The position numbers and the translations under genes are program-made. The notes under the pieces were generated by a model, which was given only the letters and a program-made list of their open reading frames with translations, was not told where the DNA came from and searched no databases. A stretch of DNA of 64,000 nt from Paenibacillus sp. MBLB1832 (lineage in GTDB: Bacteria > Bacillota > Bacilli > Paenibacillales > NBRC-103111), in assembly GCF_032271945.1 (NCBI RefSeq), contig NZ_CP130319.1:2065001-2129000 (forward strand), written 5' to 3'. This document shows, in pieces, positions 1-7,979 of this stretch (position 1 is its first letter; each line of letters opens with the position of its first letter).

Positions 1-691
1 GAGTAAAGTTTTCATGTATGCCAGACGCAAACAAACGGGACAAGTGGCGCTCCGATACATTCAAATAGTTGGCGACAAGCTGTAAACTCAGCGGCTGCGA
101 TAAATTATCACGGATAAATAGCTTGGCCTGCTGAAGGTAGTGATTCGAATGTTGGCGAGGCTGGCTTGTTCGATTCACACGCCCCCCAAATAGCGTGAGA
201 AACGACAACAATAACGAATAGGAAATGGATGGAATGGCGGCTTGCGGCAGGTTGCTGGCGGGTTTTTCTTGAAGCAAGAGCGATTTCCAGAGCAAAGCAG
301 TGGGATGCTGCGCTGCCTCTTCCACAACGACGACAGCGTGCTCAGCGAGGTGTTGGAAGCTTTCGCGCATCGTCTCACTAGATTGGGCATGATCCAGCTC
401 GAATCCTACATACAGTAGGAATAACCCGTTGGCCGTACGAATCTGATGCGTGACCCCTGGGCGAGAGATGAAATGTGTTCCTGGTTTCAAAAGGTAATGG
501 ATACCATCATCCGTATATTCTCCTTCGCCGTCCATCACATAGCACACTTCGAAGAAGGAATGCTTATGGACGGGGTTATCGAATAAAGGGGATACAATAC
601 CCCAATTGTACACTTTAAAGCTGGCTTCACGGCCATTCAACACAAGCGCAATATCACTCAACATAGCCATCGTTTCTTTGCATAAATACAT
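1..691 (-). CDS. AraC-family transcriptional regulator with cupin sensor domain (C-terminus cut by window edge)
   Basis: The reading frame is open on the minus strand from an ATG at 691 to the window edge, about 230 residues. The first ~100 residues contain a cupin-type ligand-binding region (VHKHSFFEVCYVMDGEG, then a LKPGTHFI turn). Near the edge the first helix-turn-helix of an AraC DNA-binding domain begins (LSLQLVANYLNVSERHLSRL). The second HTH lies outside the window. It is divergent from the PhyH gene at 839 across ~147 bp, an arrangement typical of a local activator of its neighbour. The inducer is unknown but probably a small sugar-like or organic ligand. Confidence 0.88.
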   Translation of the reverse strand, partial: MYLCKETMAMLSDIALVLNGREASFKVYNWGIVSPLFDNPVHKHSFFEVCYVMDGEGEYTDDGIHYLLKPGTHFISRPGVTHQIRTANGLFLLYVGFELDHAQSSETMRESFQHLAEHAVVVVEEAAQHPTALLWKSLLLQEKPASNLPQAAIPSISYSLLLSFLTLFGGRVNRTSQPRQHSNHYLQQAKLFIRDNLSQPLSLQLVANYLNVSERHLSRLFASGIHENFT

Positions 692-726
692 ATTGGCACC
701 TCTCGTGCAAATTTACTGAAGATGTC

Positions 727-745
727 CTTATTTTACAAAAATAAG
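727..745. promoter_or_regulatory. Perfect inverted repeat in the AraC/PhyH divergent promoter region
   Basis: CTTATTTT-ACA-AAAATAAG is a perfect 8-3-8 palindrome in the 147-bp gap between the divergent genes. A TATAAT hexamer at 783-788 is a candidate -10 for the PhyH gene, with no good -35 upstream, as expected for an activator-dependent promoter. Binding by the adjacent AraC protein is inference. Confidence 0.4.
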
Positions 746-838
746 TCCGCTCTCGAAAAAGACATAGGTCAGTCCAACCTCCTATAATTATAAGTGTGAT
801 AAGGGAATTATGCTAATCAATAAATTGGAGGCGTGGAC

Positions 839-1612
839 ATGATTCAATCGAGGGATGCGGAATTTTACAAAGAAAATGGATATTTGTTAGTCAAAGGTGT
901 GTTCAATCAGCAAGAAGTGGCTGAGATGAGAGAAGCTGTAGAGAAAATTATTACTCGCGCAGCCCAATCCAAGTCGGACGGCAATCATGCCTGGCAAGGA
1001 GATTTCCTTCCGAAAGAGGAATTGAAGAAGCTGGTGCTGAAAGGATTTCACGATGTACACTATCATGATGCCGCTTTCACGCGAGCTGCTGTTCATTCCC
1101 GTATGCGTGAAGTACTCACTCAAATTATTGGGCCTAATGTGCAGCTTCATCACTCGAAAATGCTAGTCAAACCGCCAGAGGTCGGCGCAGCTTTCCCGAT
1201 GCATCAGGACTATCCGTATTTCCCGCATGAGAAGCATACGATGCTCGCGGCGAGCGTACATTTGGATGATGCCGATGAGCAAAATGGCTGTCTGCGCGTC
1301 ATTCCGGGTTCGCATCGCGAAGGTACTTTGCCGCACGTTGGAACATATTATTTAAATCATAAACAGTATCCGATTACGGATGGAACCCCGTGCGTGGCTG
1401 AAGCTGGTGATGTGCTTTTCTTTAATTACTTAACGATTCACGGATCAGAGCCGAATCGGAGTGTGAGAACGCGGAGAAACGTGCTATTCCAATATCGTGA
1501 CCCAAGTGATTTCCCGACAGATAACGTCCACTTTGACTGGGGGATGGGTCTGATGGTCGCTGGGGAAAACCCCCACTTCACGAAGGTGAAGCCAGAGTAT
1601 ACGATCAAATAA
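839..1612 (+). CDS. Phytanoyl-CoA dioxygenase (PhyH) family Fe(II)/2-oxoglutarate oxygenase
   Basis: A 257-residue cytosolic protein with the PhyH double-stranded beta-helix iron site: H122 and D124 in MHQDY, distal H201 in LTIHGSEPN, and arginines just after it (R210, R212) for 2-oxoglutarate. The PGSHREG stretch (157-163) is characteristic of the family. The ATG at 839 is preferred over the in-frame GTG at 833 because the GGAGG at 827-831 is 7 nt from the ATG but only 1 nt from the GTG. Family members hydroxylate diverse small molecules; the substrate is not predictable. It is the first of three PhyH genes in the window, each beside an AraC gene. Confidence 0.9.
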   Translation: MIQSRDAEFYKENGYLLVKGVFNQQEVAEMREAVEKIITRAAQSKSDGNHAWQGDFLPKEELKKLVLKGFHDVHYHDAAFTRAAVHSRMREVLTQIIGPNVQLHHSKMLVKPPEVGAAFPMHQDYPYFPHEKHTMLAASVHLDDADEQNGCLRVIPGSHREGTLPHVGTYYLNHKQYPITDGTPCVAEAGDVLFFNYLTIHGSEPNRSVRTRRNVLFQYRDPSDFPTDNVHFDWGMGLMVAGENPHFTKVKPEYTIK

Positions 1613-1644
1613 CATTTTTTGAACATAATGGAAAAATAAAAAAG

Positions 1645-1683
1645 AAGCTGGAGAAACGAGAAATCTCGTTATCCAGCTTTTTT
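1645..1683 (+). terminator. Intrinsic terminator after PhyH gene
   Basis: A long hairpin (AAGCTGGA...AACGAGA paired with TCTCGTT...TCCAGCTT) is followed by TTTT. It ends the PhyH transcript before the MerR promoter. Confidence 0.85.
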
Positions 1684-1749
1684 AGATCTGAGTGGGAATG
1701 CGCGCGGTTCTCTATAATTCAACTTGAAAGCACTGCCATAAAGTTAACG

Positions 1750-1778
1750 TTGACGTTAACGTCCAAAAATATTATGAT
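1750..1778 (+). promoter_or_regulatory. MerR-type promoter/operator for the MerR-MFS operon
   Basis: A -35 TTGACG (1750-1755) and -10 TATGAT (1773-1778) are 17 bp apart. The perfect palindrome GACGTTAACGTC (1752-1763) overlaps the -35 and occupies the spacer, the position where MerR-family proteins bind. It is preceded by another GTTAACGT half-site at 1743-1750. The normal 17-bp spacer suggests repression rather than the DNA-untwisting activation seen with 19-20 bp spacers. Confidence 0.7.
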
Positions 1779-1820
1779 GAATTCATTCAACTGCCAGATC
1801 TGTCAGAAGGGAGTGTTTGC

Positions 1821-2246
1821 GTGAACACATTCAAAATCGATGAGGTTGCTAAGGAATGCGGATTGACCAAACGAACGATTCGTTACTACGAGGAGATCGG
1901 CGTTTTGTTCCCTCCTGAGCGCAGCGAAGGCGGTATCCGCTTATATTCGTCGAGGCATATCGAACGATTAAAGCAAATCGTAACCGCACGCGATGTCCTT
2001 GGCTTTTCGCTTAACGAAATATTGGATTTCGTCGCGATTCGCGAGAAGATCGGCGAGCAGCGAGATGGGTATCTCCAAACGGAGGAAGCCCAACAAAAGC
2101 TGTTGCACTTGCTGGAAGTCAAGGCGATGGTCGATCAGCAATTGAGCATGGTGGATCTGAAGCTTGCCAAAATGAAGGAGTTTCGCAAAGAGATTGAACA
2201 GATTCAAACCCGTATTAACAACGAGATTACAAAAATAACCACATAA
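1821..2246 (+). CDS. MerR-family transcriptional regulator (YfmP-like)
   Basis: A 141-residue protein starting at GTG. The N-terminal winged HTH is clear (FKIDEVAKECGLTKRTIRYY, residues 3-22, then EEIGVLFPPERSEGGIRLYS). It is followed by the helix pair and a C-terminal dimerisation coiled coil (about 75-135). There is no metal-binding cysteine pair near the C-terminus, so it is not a CueR/ZntR-type metal sensor. It sits 16 bp upstream of an MFS pump, and a palindrome lies in its own promoter, so autoregulated repression of the pump is likely. Size and context resemble B. subtilis yfmP-yfmO. Confidence 0.9.
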   Translation: MNTFKIDEVAKECGLTKRTIRYYEEIGVLFPPERSEGGIRLYSSRHIERLKQIVTARDVLGFSLNEILDFVAIREKIGEQRDGYLQTEEAQQKLLHLLEVKAMVDQQLSMVDLKLAKMKEFRKEIEQIQTRINNEITKITT

Positions 2247-2262
2247 AGGAGACTTATGAAAC

Positions 2263-3510
2263 ATGCAACCCTCAGCTATGAACAAGGCCCAAACGGCCGC
2301 ACAGACGAAACCACATACCAAGGAAGTTAGTATGTTTAGTCAACCGAAAGCGGTATGGGCGGTCGTCTTCGCCAGTATTATTGCTTTCATGGGTCTTGGT
2401 CTTGTTGACCCGATCCTACCTGCCATTGCGAAGAAGCTGCATGCTTCTCATAGCGATGTAACGTTATTATTCACGAGTTACAACGCCGTTATGGCTGTTG
2501 CGATGCTGATTACAGGAGTTATCTCATCGCGGCTTGGCATCAAGAAAACACTGCTTGCGGGTATCGTCATCATTGCCATTTTCTCCGCATTGGGCGGTAT
2601 GTCGAATGGGATTTGGAGCCTTGTATGGCTGCGTGGCGGCTGGGGACTCGGGAATGCGCTATTCGTCGCAACCGCGTTATCCGCGATCGTATCCATGTCC
2701 AAAACAGGTGTCGCTAAATCGATTATTTTGTTTGAAGTAGCCGTTGGTTTAGGGATCTCTGTAGGTCCATTGCTTGGTGGAGAGCTTGGTGCCATCTCTT
2801 GGAGAGGTCCATTCTTCGGCGTAGCAAGTCTGATGATCATTGCCTTCTTAATGATTCTATTTATTATGCCAAAACCGCAAACTCAAATTCGTAAAACCAA
2901 AACTTCCTTGGCTGATCCATTTCGCGCCTTGAAGTTCAAGGCTTTACGTACGTTTGGGATCGCAGCGGCGCTGTATAACTTCGGATTTTTCACATTATTG
3001 GTATATGCGGCTTTAGTTTTAGGGAAACTAGGCTTAGATGAACATCAGCTTGGTTATGTATTCTTGGGTTGGGGACTTATGCTGGCATTTACATCCGTGT
3101 TTACGGCACCGAAGTTGCAGAAGCGTTATGGTACTTTACCGTCCATGTGTGTGCAATTATTCTTATTTGCAGTTACGTTGTTCGTCATGGCGGAGTGGAC
3201 GACAGATAAAACCGTCATTATCGTGTGTGTAATTATCGCTGGCGCTTTCCTGGGAAATAATAATACGTTGATCACAACGGCGGTCATGAATGCTGCGCCT
3301 GTTGAACGTCCAACTGCATCAGCAGCCTACAGTTTCTTGCGTTTCATCGGCGGGGCAATTGCTCCGTTCTTAGCTGGAAAGTTGGCGGAATGGTTTAACC
3401 CGCATATGCCATTTATCGTTGGCGGCAGCTGTGTTGTGTTGGCAGTCATCTACTTATGGATGAATCAGAAGCATTTGAAACACGTGGACGAAGTCGAGAG
3501 TGCACATTAG
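2263..3510 (+). CDS. MFS drug/solute efflux transporter (YfmO-like)
   Basis: A 415-residue protein with 12 predicted membrane helices. The MFS signature is in TM1-TM3 (DPILPAIAKKLHAS, then GVISSRLGIKKTLL as the motif-A loop). A pair of six-helix bundles is separated by a cytoplasmic loop around residues 200-225. The listed ATG is 11 nt from AAAGGAG; the internal Met24 (nt 2332, MFSQPKAVW) is an alternative because the first 23 residues are polar and lack a membrane segment. It is cotranscribed with the MerR gene. Proton-coupled export of a toxic compound is the family expectation; the substrate is unknown. Confidence 0.88.
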   Translation: MQPSAMNKAQTAAQTKPHTKEVSMFSQPKAVWAVVFASIIAFMGLGLVDPILPAIAKKLHASHSDVTLLFTSYNAVMAVAMLITGVISSRLGIKKTLLAGIVIIAIFSALGGMSNGIWSLVWLRGGWGLGNALFVATALSAIVSMSKTGVAKSIILFEVAVGLGISVGPLLGGELGAISWRGPFFGVASLMIIAFLMILFIMPKPQTQIRKTKTSLADPFRALKFKALRTFGIAAALYNFGFFTLLVYAALVLGKLGLDEHQLGYVFLGWGLMLAFTSVFTAPKLQKRYGTLPSMCVQLFLFAVTLFVMAEWTTDKTVIIVCVIIAGAFLGNNNTLITTAVMNAAPVERPTASAAYSFLRFIGGAIAPFLAGKLAEWFNPHMPFIVGGSCVVLAVIYLWMNQKHLKHVDEVESAH

Positions 3511-3518
3511 AACATAGG

Positions 3519-3553
3519 AACGGAGCACGCATCTTGCGTGACTCCGTTTTTTT
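3519..3553 (+). terminator. Intrinsic terminator of the MerR-MFS operon
   Basis: ACGGAG and ACGCA arms pair around a TCT loop (GGAGCACGCATCTTGCGTG core), followed by TTTTTTT. Confidence 0.85.
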
Positions 3554-3658
3554 CATTTTTAAGAGGGACAAACAAATTGTTCAGGAATATGTGAAAAGTG
3601 GTGAAGCGTTTCGTTGTGATTGTTCATATAACTTGGAAAAGTTCACTAGGAGGCACCC

Positions 3659-4497
3659 GTGCAATCGATTAAGATTGCCCAGAGGCGGCAAGCGTTACGA
3701 TTCCTAGCAATGGCGTTCAAATCAAGGATTCCGCAGGCAATATTTTGCAAGCCCATGGCGGCGGCATTATTAAAGTAGGCACATATTACTACTGGTTTGG
3801 AGAGAACAGAAACGGTGATAACTTAGTTGCGTGTTACCGTTCCACAGATCTCAAAACATTGGAATTCCGCAACAATGTGTTGAAGCATTCTTCTGCTGCA
3901 GAATTGGCGACAGCGAATATTGAACGGCCGAAAGTCATCTATAATGCGTCAACAGGTCAATTCGTCATGTGGATGCACAAAGAAAACGGGACCGATTACA
4001 GTGAAGCAAGAGCAGCGGTTGCCTACTCCTCTACAATTGACGGCGACTAAACGTGGTAAGGGACAGATGGGTTGGGGCGTGGGGCGGCATCGTGAACGAT
4101 TCGAAACAGCAACAAATCACTCGCTGTCAGCGGCACGGACAAAAATCTCAGCGCAGCACCGATTCAGCAGTTTACCGACACGACAAATCTATATCAGAGA
4201 TGGCAATTCGTGAGAAAAGCGAATGGCTATTACAGTATCGTGAATAAACAAAGCGGCAAATATATGGATGTGAACGGACAATCTACGGCGGATGGCGCGA
4301 TCAATATTCAATATGCGAGCAACGGCGGTAAAAACCAAGAATGGTTGCTGGTTGATCTGGGGAATGGATATTATGCGCTGGAGAATCGGAACAGCCGAAA
4401 ATTCATGGATATTAGCGGAAGCTCCACAGCCGATGGCGGTCAGAGCATCCAATGGACGTGGAATGGCGGGAATAATCAGCAGTGGACGATTAATTAA
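3659..4497 (+). pseudogene. Decayed secreted GH43 glycosidase with C-terminal ricin-type lectin domain
   Basis: An AGGAGG (3649-3654) and GTG (3659) mark the old start, but that frame soon ends. GH43-like sequence begins in another frame at 3673 (GVQIKDSAGNILQAHGGG, GTYYYWFGENR, NIERPKVIYN) and runs into a TAA at 4048 that looks like a lost Tyr codon (GD-stop-TW). More stops follow. From 4096, in a third frame, a complete beta-trefoil ricin-B lectin domain reads through to 4497 (SGKYMDVNGQSTADG, SRKFMDISGSSTADG repeats, QxW motifs). Most of the GH43 catalytic domain between the two parts is deleted. It was once an exo-galactanase/arabinan-type enzyme with a carbohydrate-binding tail; it cannot make an active enzyme now. 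Confidence 0.82.
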
Positions 4498-4508
4498 TTG
4501 TTAAAGTG

Positions 4509-4544
4509 AAGAGAGGAGGGGAGCTATCCCTTTCTCTTTTTTTT
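4509..4544 (+). terminator. Probable terminator after the GH43-ricin pseudogene
   Basis: An imperfect hairpin AGAGA..GGG / CCC..TCTCT is followed by a run of eight T. Confidence 0.6.
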
Positions 4545-4580
4545 CCTCGCTTAGCCTCCCAAACCCGCCGTCTCAGTGGC
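4545..4580 (+). repeat. Diverged copy of the CTGAGCCTCCC...CTCAGCGG palindromic repeat
   Basis: TTAGCCTCCC-AAACC-CGCCGTCTCAGTGGC resembles the two copies at 25361-25391 and 25767-25797, with the inverted arms partly eroded. It indicates a dispersed intergenic repeat family. Confidence 0.5.
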
Positions 4581-4602
4581 CTGCCTCACATATTTTCTCA
4601 CC

Positions 4603-4630
4603 TGTTAACCTCTCGAAAACATGTATATTG
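4603..4630 (+). promoter_or_regulatory. Copy 1 of the shared 28-bp promoter element (upstream of GH88)
   Basis: TGTTAAC-N4-CGAAA-N3-TGTATATTG, ending 57 bp before the GH88 start. The same three blocks with identical spacing occur at 5888 and 9741. The TATATT block may serve as -10; the upstream blocks are probably a regulator site. Confidence 0.7.
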
Positions 4631-4687
4631 AGCCGCACCCAGGTTGTCGGTATGCTTGGAGCATTCAACGGATAGGGGTGTTCAACG

Positions 4688-5815
4688 ATGACACAGGAAC
4701 AATGGATACAAGACGCCTGGGAACAGGGCGTTCGCAAAGTATTGCACACAAGTATTCGCGTAGGAGCGGAATTCCCGCACGGATCGAACGACGGTCAATT
4801 TCAAATGACATCACCGCATTATTGGACTTCAGGCTTCTGGCCAGGTATTTGCTGGCTCATTTACCGCGATCAAAAGAATGACTCCTTACGCCAACTTGCC
4901 GAGAGTTGCGAGGAACAGATGGATGCCGTTCTAGCCAACATCCATACACTAGATCATGATATGGGCTTCATGTGGACATTAACGTCGATCACGAACTGGC
5001 GCCTCACACAGAATGAGACTTCCAAACGTCGAGCCTTGACGGTCGCAAGCCATCTAGCAGGTCGCCTCAACTTGAAAGGAAGCTTCATTCGGGCATGGAA
5101 TCATCCTGAACGGGTCGGATGGGCCATCATTGATTGTTTAATGAATTTGCCGCTTCTATATTGGGCTTCGAAGGAGACTGGCGACCCGCGATTCAAGCAT
5201 ATCGCAGAGGCGCACGCGAACATGGCGGCCAAGCATTTCCTTCGCGAGGATGGCTCCGCGTATCACATCGTGTGCTTCGACCCGGAGACAGGCGAGCGGG
5301 TCGGCGCTCTTGGCGGCCAAGGCTATGCGGAGAACTCCGCATGGGCTCGCGGATCGGCATGGTCGATCTATGGCTTAGCGCTTAGCTACCGCCATACCGG
5401 CCGTGCCGATTTCTTAGCAGGGGCGGAGCGCGCTGCGCAATTCTTCACGTCACACTTACCTGCGGATAAGGTGCCGTACTGGGACTTCCGCCTGCCGACC
5501 TTCGAGGCGGCACCGCGAGATACGAGCGCTGCGGCGATTGCGGCATGCGGACTTCTCGATCTGGCAGCGGTATGCGCTGGCGACAAAGCCCTCTTTTATA
5601 AGGAACAAGCGTGTGCGATCTTGCAATCCCTAGCGAACAACTACCAGGGGGATGATTCTGAAGAAGCTATCCTCCTATCTGGCACAGGTAACCTGCCGAG
5701 TAACCAGAATGTGAACAAGCCGCTCATCTATGGCGATTATTATTATATGGAAGCATTGGCGAAGCTGCAGGGCTACCCTTCCTTCTCCGAAGCAGGCTTG
5801 TCTGACGAGGCGTAA
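4688..5815 (+). CDS. GH88 unsaturated glucuronyl hydrolase
   Basis: A 375-residue cytosolic enzyme of the usual length of the family. It carries the (alpha/alpha)6-barrel motifs SPHYWTSGFWPG (42-53), HDMGFMW with D91, WAIIDCLMNLPLLYW with D149, and GQGYAENSAWARGSAW. D91 and D149 correspond to the catalytic Asp pair (Asp88/Asp149) of Bacillus sp. GL1 UGL. The enzyme hydrates and cleaves 4,5-unsaturated uronic acids from oligosaccharides left by polysaccharide lyases. No signal peptide is present, so substrates arrive by import, fitting the ABC importer immediately downstream. Its promoter carries the shared element. Confidence 0.9.
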   Translation: MTQEQWIQDAWEQGVRKVLHTSIRVGAEFPHGSNDGQFQMTSPHYWTSGFWPGICWLIYRDQKNDSLRQLAESCEEQMDAVLANIHTLDHDMGFMWTLTSITNWRLTQNETSKRRALTVASHLAGRLNLKGSFIRAWNHPERVGWAIIDCLMNLPLLYWASKETGDPRFKHIAEAHANMAAKHFLREDGSAYHIVCFDPETGERVGALGGQGYAENSAWARGSAWSIYGLALSYRHTGRADFLAGAERAAQFFTSHLPADKVPYWDFRLPTFEAAPRDTSAAAIAACGLLDLAAVCAGDKALFYKEQACAILQSLANNYQGDDSEEAILLSGTGNLPSNQNVNKPLIYGDYYYMEALAKLQGYPSFSEAGLSDEA

Positions 5816-5887
5816 CCGCATATTTTACAAAGGTATATGGCATGAAAAAAGGTATATCACAACCCGCAAATCCGCTAAGCGCAAGCC

Positions 5888-5915
5888 TGTTAACTGATCG
5901 AAATCATGTATATTG
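5888..5915 (+). promoter_or_regulatory. Copy 2 of the shared 28-bp promoter element (upstream of ABC importer)
   Basis: TGTTAAC (5888-5894), CGAAA (5899-5903) and TGTATATTG (5907-5915), ending 60 bp before the permease ATG. Spacing is identical to the copies at 4603 and 9741. Confidence 0.7.
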
Positions 5916-5975
5916 TACGGATGACGGCTGAGCAGGTACGATGAGTTCAAATTACAGAGCAAGGATGTGACATCG

Positions 5976-6962
5976 ATGAGTGAAGCAAACCCGTCTTCAA
6001 CCTCCGCTATGATTAATCAGAAGGCGAGCCCAGTTAAAACCAAAAGCAATTGGTTAGTTAGGAAGTATGGCAAACGCGTACTTAAACAAAATATTCCTTT
6101 GTACATCATGTTTGTGCCCGTCATCCTTTTCTACCTTATATTTAAATACTACCCGATGACGGGGCTTGTCATTGCTTTCAAGAAATACAGCTTTATTAAA
6201 GGGATCTGGGGCAGCCCGTGGGCAGGCTTGGATAGCTTCAAAATGATTTTTCAGACTAAGCAGAATTTTAATATCATATGGAACACCTTAAAACTGAGTG
6301 GGTTAAGTATCATCATTGGCTTCCCGATTCCTATTATATTAGCGCTTCTGCTCAATGAAGTTAGGAAGTTACAGATTAAAAGGTTGGTACAGACATTAGT
6401 GTATCTACCGCATTTTCTCAACTGGGTCATTGTTGGGGGAATCGTGGTGACTGTGTTCTCACAGAGTACAGGTACGCTCAATCATGTGATTGAAAAGATG
6501 TTTGGTGAGTCGTATCCCTTCTTATACAAAGAATTCTCATGGATTACCATCTATCTGACATCAGGTGTTTGGAAGGAAGCCGGCTGGAACGCCATTATTT
6601 ACCTCGCTGCACTTACAGCCATCGATCAAAGTCTCTATGAAGCAGCCAGCATAGATGGTGCTAATAGATGGCAGCAAACGATTCGCATTACACTGCCGGC
6701 GATCACGCCAACCATCATTATTTTATTAATTCTGAAAATCGGACATCTCATGGAGCTAGGATTTGATCAAGTGTATGTCCTGCAAAATAATGCCGTCCTT
6801 GAAGTCTCTGAGGTCATTAGTACATTTATATACAAAATCGGTATTCAGCAAGCGAATTTCAGTCTTGCGACAGCAATGGGATTGTTCGAATCCTTAGTAG
6901 GGTTAATCTTGGTATTATCCGCCAATCGCATTGCACGCCACTTTGGACAAGGCTTATGGTAG
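5976..6962 (+). CDS. ABC oligosaccharide importer permease, LplB-type
   Basis: A 328-residue integral membrane protein with six helices. The EAA loop reads YEAASIDGANRWQQTIRITLP (around 223-243), the contact site for the ATPase. The ATG at 5976 is 10 nt from AAGGA; the in-frame GTG at 5967 is too close to it. The N-terminal ~45 polar residues before TM1 are typical of LplB-type permeases of Paenibacillus. It pairs with the next gene to form the channel of a CUT1 importer, probably for uronate- or deoxy-sugar-containing oligosaccharides, given GH88 upstream and GH95 downstream. Confidence 0.92.
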   Translation: MSEANPSSTSAMINQKASPVKTKSNWLVRKYGKRVLKQNIPLYIMFVPVILFYLIFKYYPMTGLVIAFKKYSFIKGIWGSPWAGLDSFKMIFQTKQNFNIIWNTLKLSGLSIIIGFPIPIILALLLNEVRKLQIKRLVQTLVYLPHFLNWVIVGGIVVTVFSQSTGTLNHVIEKMFGESYPFLYKEFSWITIYLTSGVWKEAGWNAIIYLAALTAIDQSLYEAASIDGANRWQQTIRITLPAITPTIIILLILKIGHLMELGFDQVYVLQNNAVLEVSEVISTFIYKIGIQQANFSLATAMGLFESLVGLILVLSANRIARHFGQGLW

Positions 6963-6975
6963 GAAGGAGAAGCAT

Positions 6976-7851
6976 ATGAAACATACCCAAGGAGAGAAGT
7001 TATTTTACAACCTCAACTATATATTTTTATTGATCATTGGTCTCAGTTGTTTGTTACCTATTGTTCATATTTTTGCAATGTCACTTAGTGATAAGCATGC
7101 GTTAATGTCGGGAACGGTTAGCTTTTGGCCTGTTGATTTCAGCCTTGATGGCTATAAAGCGCTGTTCAAGGAAAGTCCGATTGTCCAGGATTTTACCAAT
7201 AGTTTGATTATTACGGTGGTTGGGACATTCTTAAACATGGTGTTCACCATCCTAGCTGCATACCCCTTGTCTAAGCGTTATTTTATCGGACGTAGTTTCT
7301 ATTCATTCGCCATTATTTTCACCTTGATTTTCTCAGCGGGTCTCATTCCTACCTATTTATTGGTCCAAAAATTGGGGCTCATCAATAGTTACGGCGCTCT
7401 GTGGCTGCCTGGCTTGATCACGGTATATAACCTCTTGGTTTTGAGAACCTTTTTCGAAGGATTACCGGAAGAGTTGGAAGAGGCTTCACGTATTGATGGC
7501 TGCTCCGAATGGCGCTTGATCATTCAGATCGTGTTGCCATTGTCATTACCGGTTCTAGCAGCGTTAACCTTATTTTATGGAGTCGGCCACTGGAACGCCT
7601 TCGTGAATGTACTGATTTATATCAATGATTCCAGCAAGCTGAATTTAGCGGTACTCGTGCAACAAATGATTCAGAATCAAAGTTTGCTGCAGGAGCTGAC
7701 GAATACACAGCCTGAATTAGCAGCAGCGATTACGCCAGAGGGTGTTAAAGCGGCAGGGATCATTGTGATTACATTACCGATGTTGATCGTGTATCCGTTT
7801 CTACAACGCTTTTTCGTCAAAGGTGTCTTAATTGGTGCTGTAAAAGGATAA
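6976..7851 (+). CDS. ABC oligosaccharide importer permease, LplC/YtcP-type
   Basis: A 291-residue second permease with six helices. Its EAA loop is LEEASRIDGCSEWRLIIQIV, with LPLSLPVLAALTLF following. The ATG at 6976 is 5 nt after GGAAGGAGA and 13 bp after the first permease stop, so the two are translated together. An upstream in-frame start at 6931 would overlap the first permease and has no ribosome site. No ATPase gene follows; such CUT1 systems normally share an MsmX-type ATPase encoded elsewhere. Confidence 0.92.
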   Translation: MKHTQGEKLFYNLNYIFLLIIGLSCLLPIVHIFAMSLSDKHALMSGTVSFWPVDFSLDGYKALFKESPIVQDFTNSLIITVVGTFLNMVFTILAAYPLSKRYFIGRSFYSFAIIFTLIFSAGLIPTYLLVQKLGLINSYGALWLPGLITVYNLLVLRTFFEGLPEELEEASRIDGCSEWRLIIQIVLPLSLPVLAALTLFYGVGHWNAFVNVLIYINDSSKLNLAVLVQQMIQNQSLLQELTNTQPELAAAITPEGVKAAGIIVITLPMLIVYPFLQRFFVKGVLIGAVKG

Positions 7852-7863
7852 TGGTAATTCCTT

Positions 7864-7875
7864 AAAGGAGGTGAT
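7864..7875 (+). promoter_or_regulatory. Isolated full-length Shine-Dalgarno (STAB-SD-like) between permease and solute-binding protein genes
   Basis: AAAGGAGGTGAT is a 12-nt match to the complement of the 16S rRNA 3' end. The only nearby ATG (7874) is 2 nt from GGAGG, too close for normal initiation, and opens just seven codons. The next real gene starts 104 nt later. Such isolated sites stabilise mRNA 5' ends in Bacillus (the cry3A STAB-SD case); the same role here is inference. Confidence 0.5.
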
Positions 7876-7979
7876 GCGAAGCGCTAAAACATGGTAGTCT
7901 AAGTTTACATGTACATGAATTAATCGGGGTATCGTATCTAAAAATTGCACGTACATAACTTGAGGGGTGACTTATTCAT

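Noticed and set aside
3599-3614. cre-like site upstream of the GH43 pseudogene
   Set aside because: Only the central AAGCGTTT matches; the outer positions of the consensus do not.
3456-3707. 83-residue plus-strand frame spanning the MFS terminator
   Set aside because: It begins inside the transporter gene and reads through its terminator; its composition is not protein-like.
7874-7897. Seven-codon frame after the isolated Shine-Dalgarno
   Set aside because: The ATG is only 2 nt from GGAGG, too close for normal initiation, so a leader peptide is unlikely.
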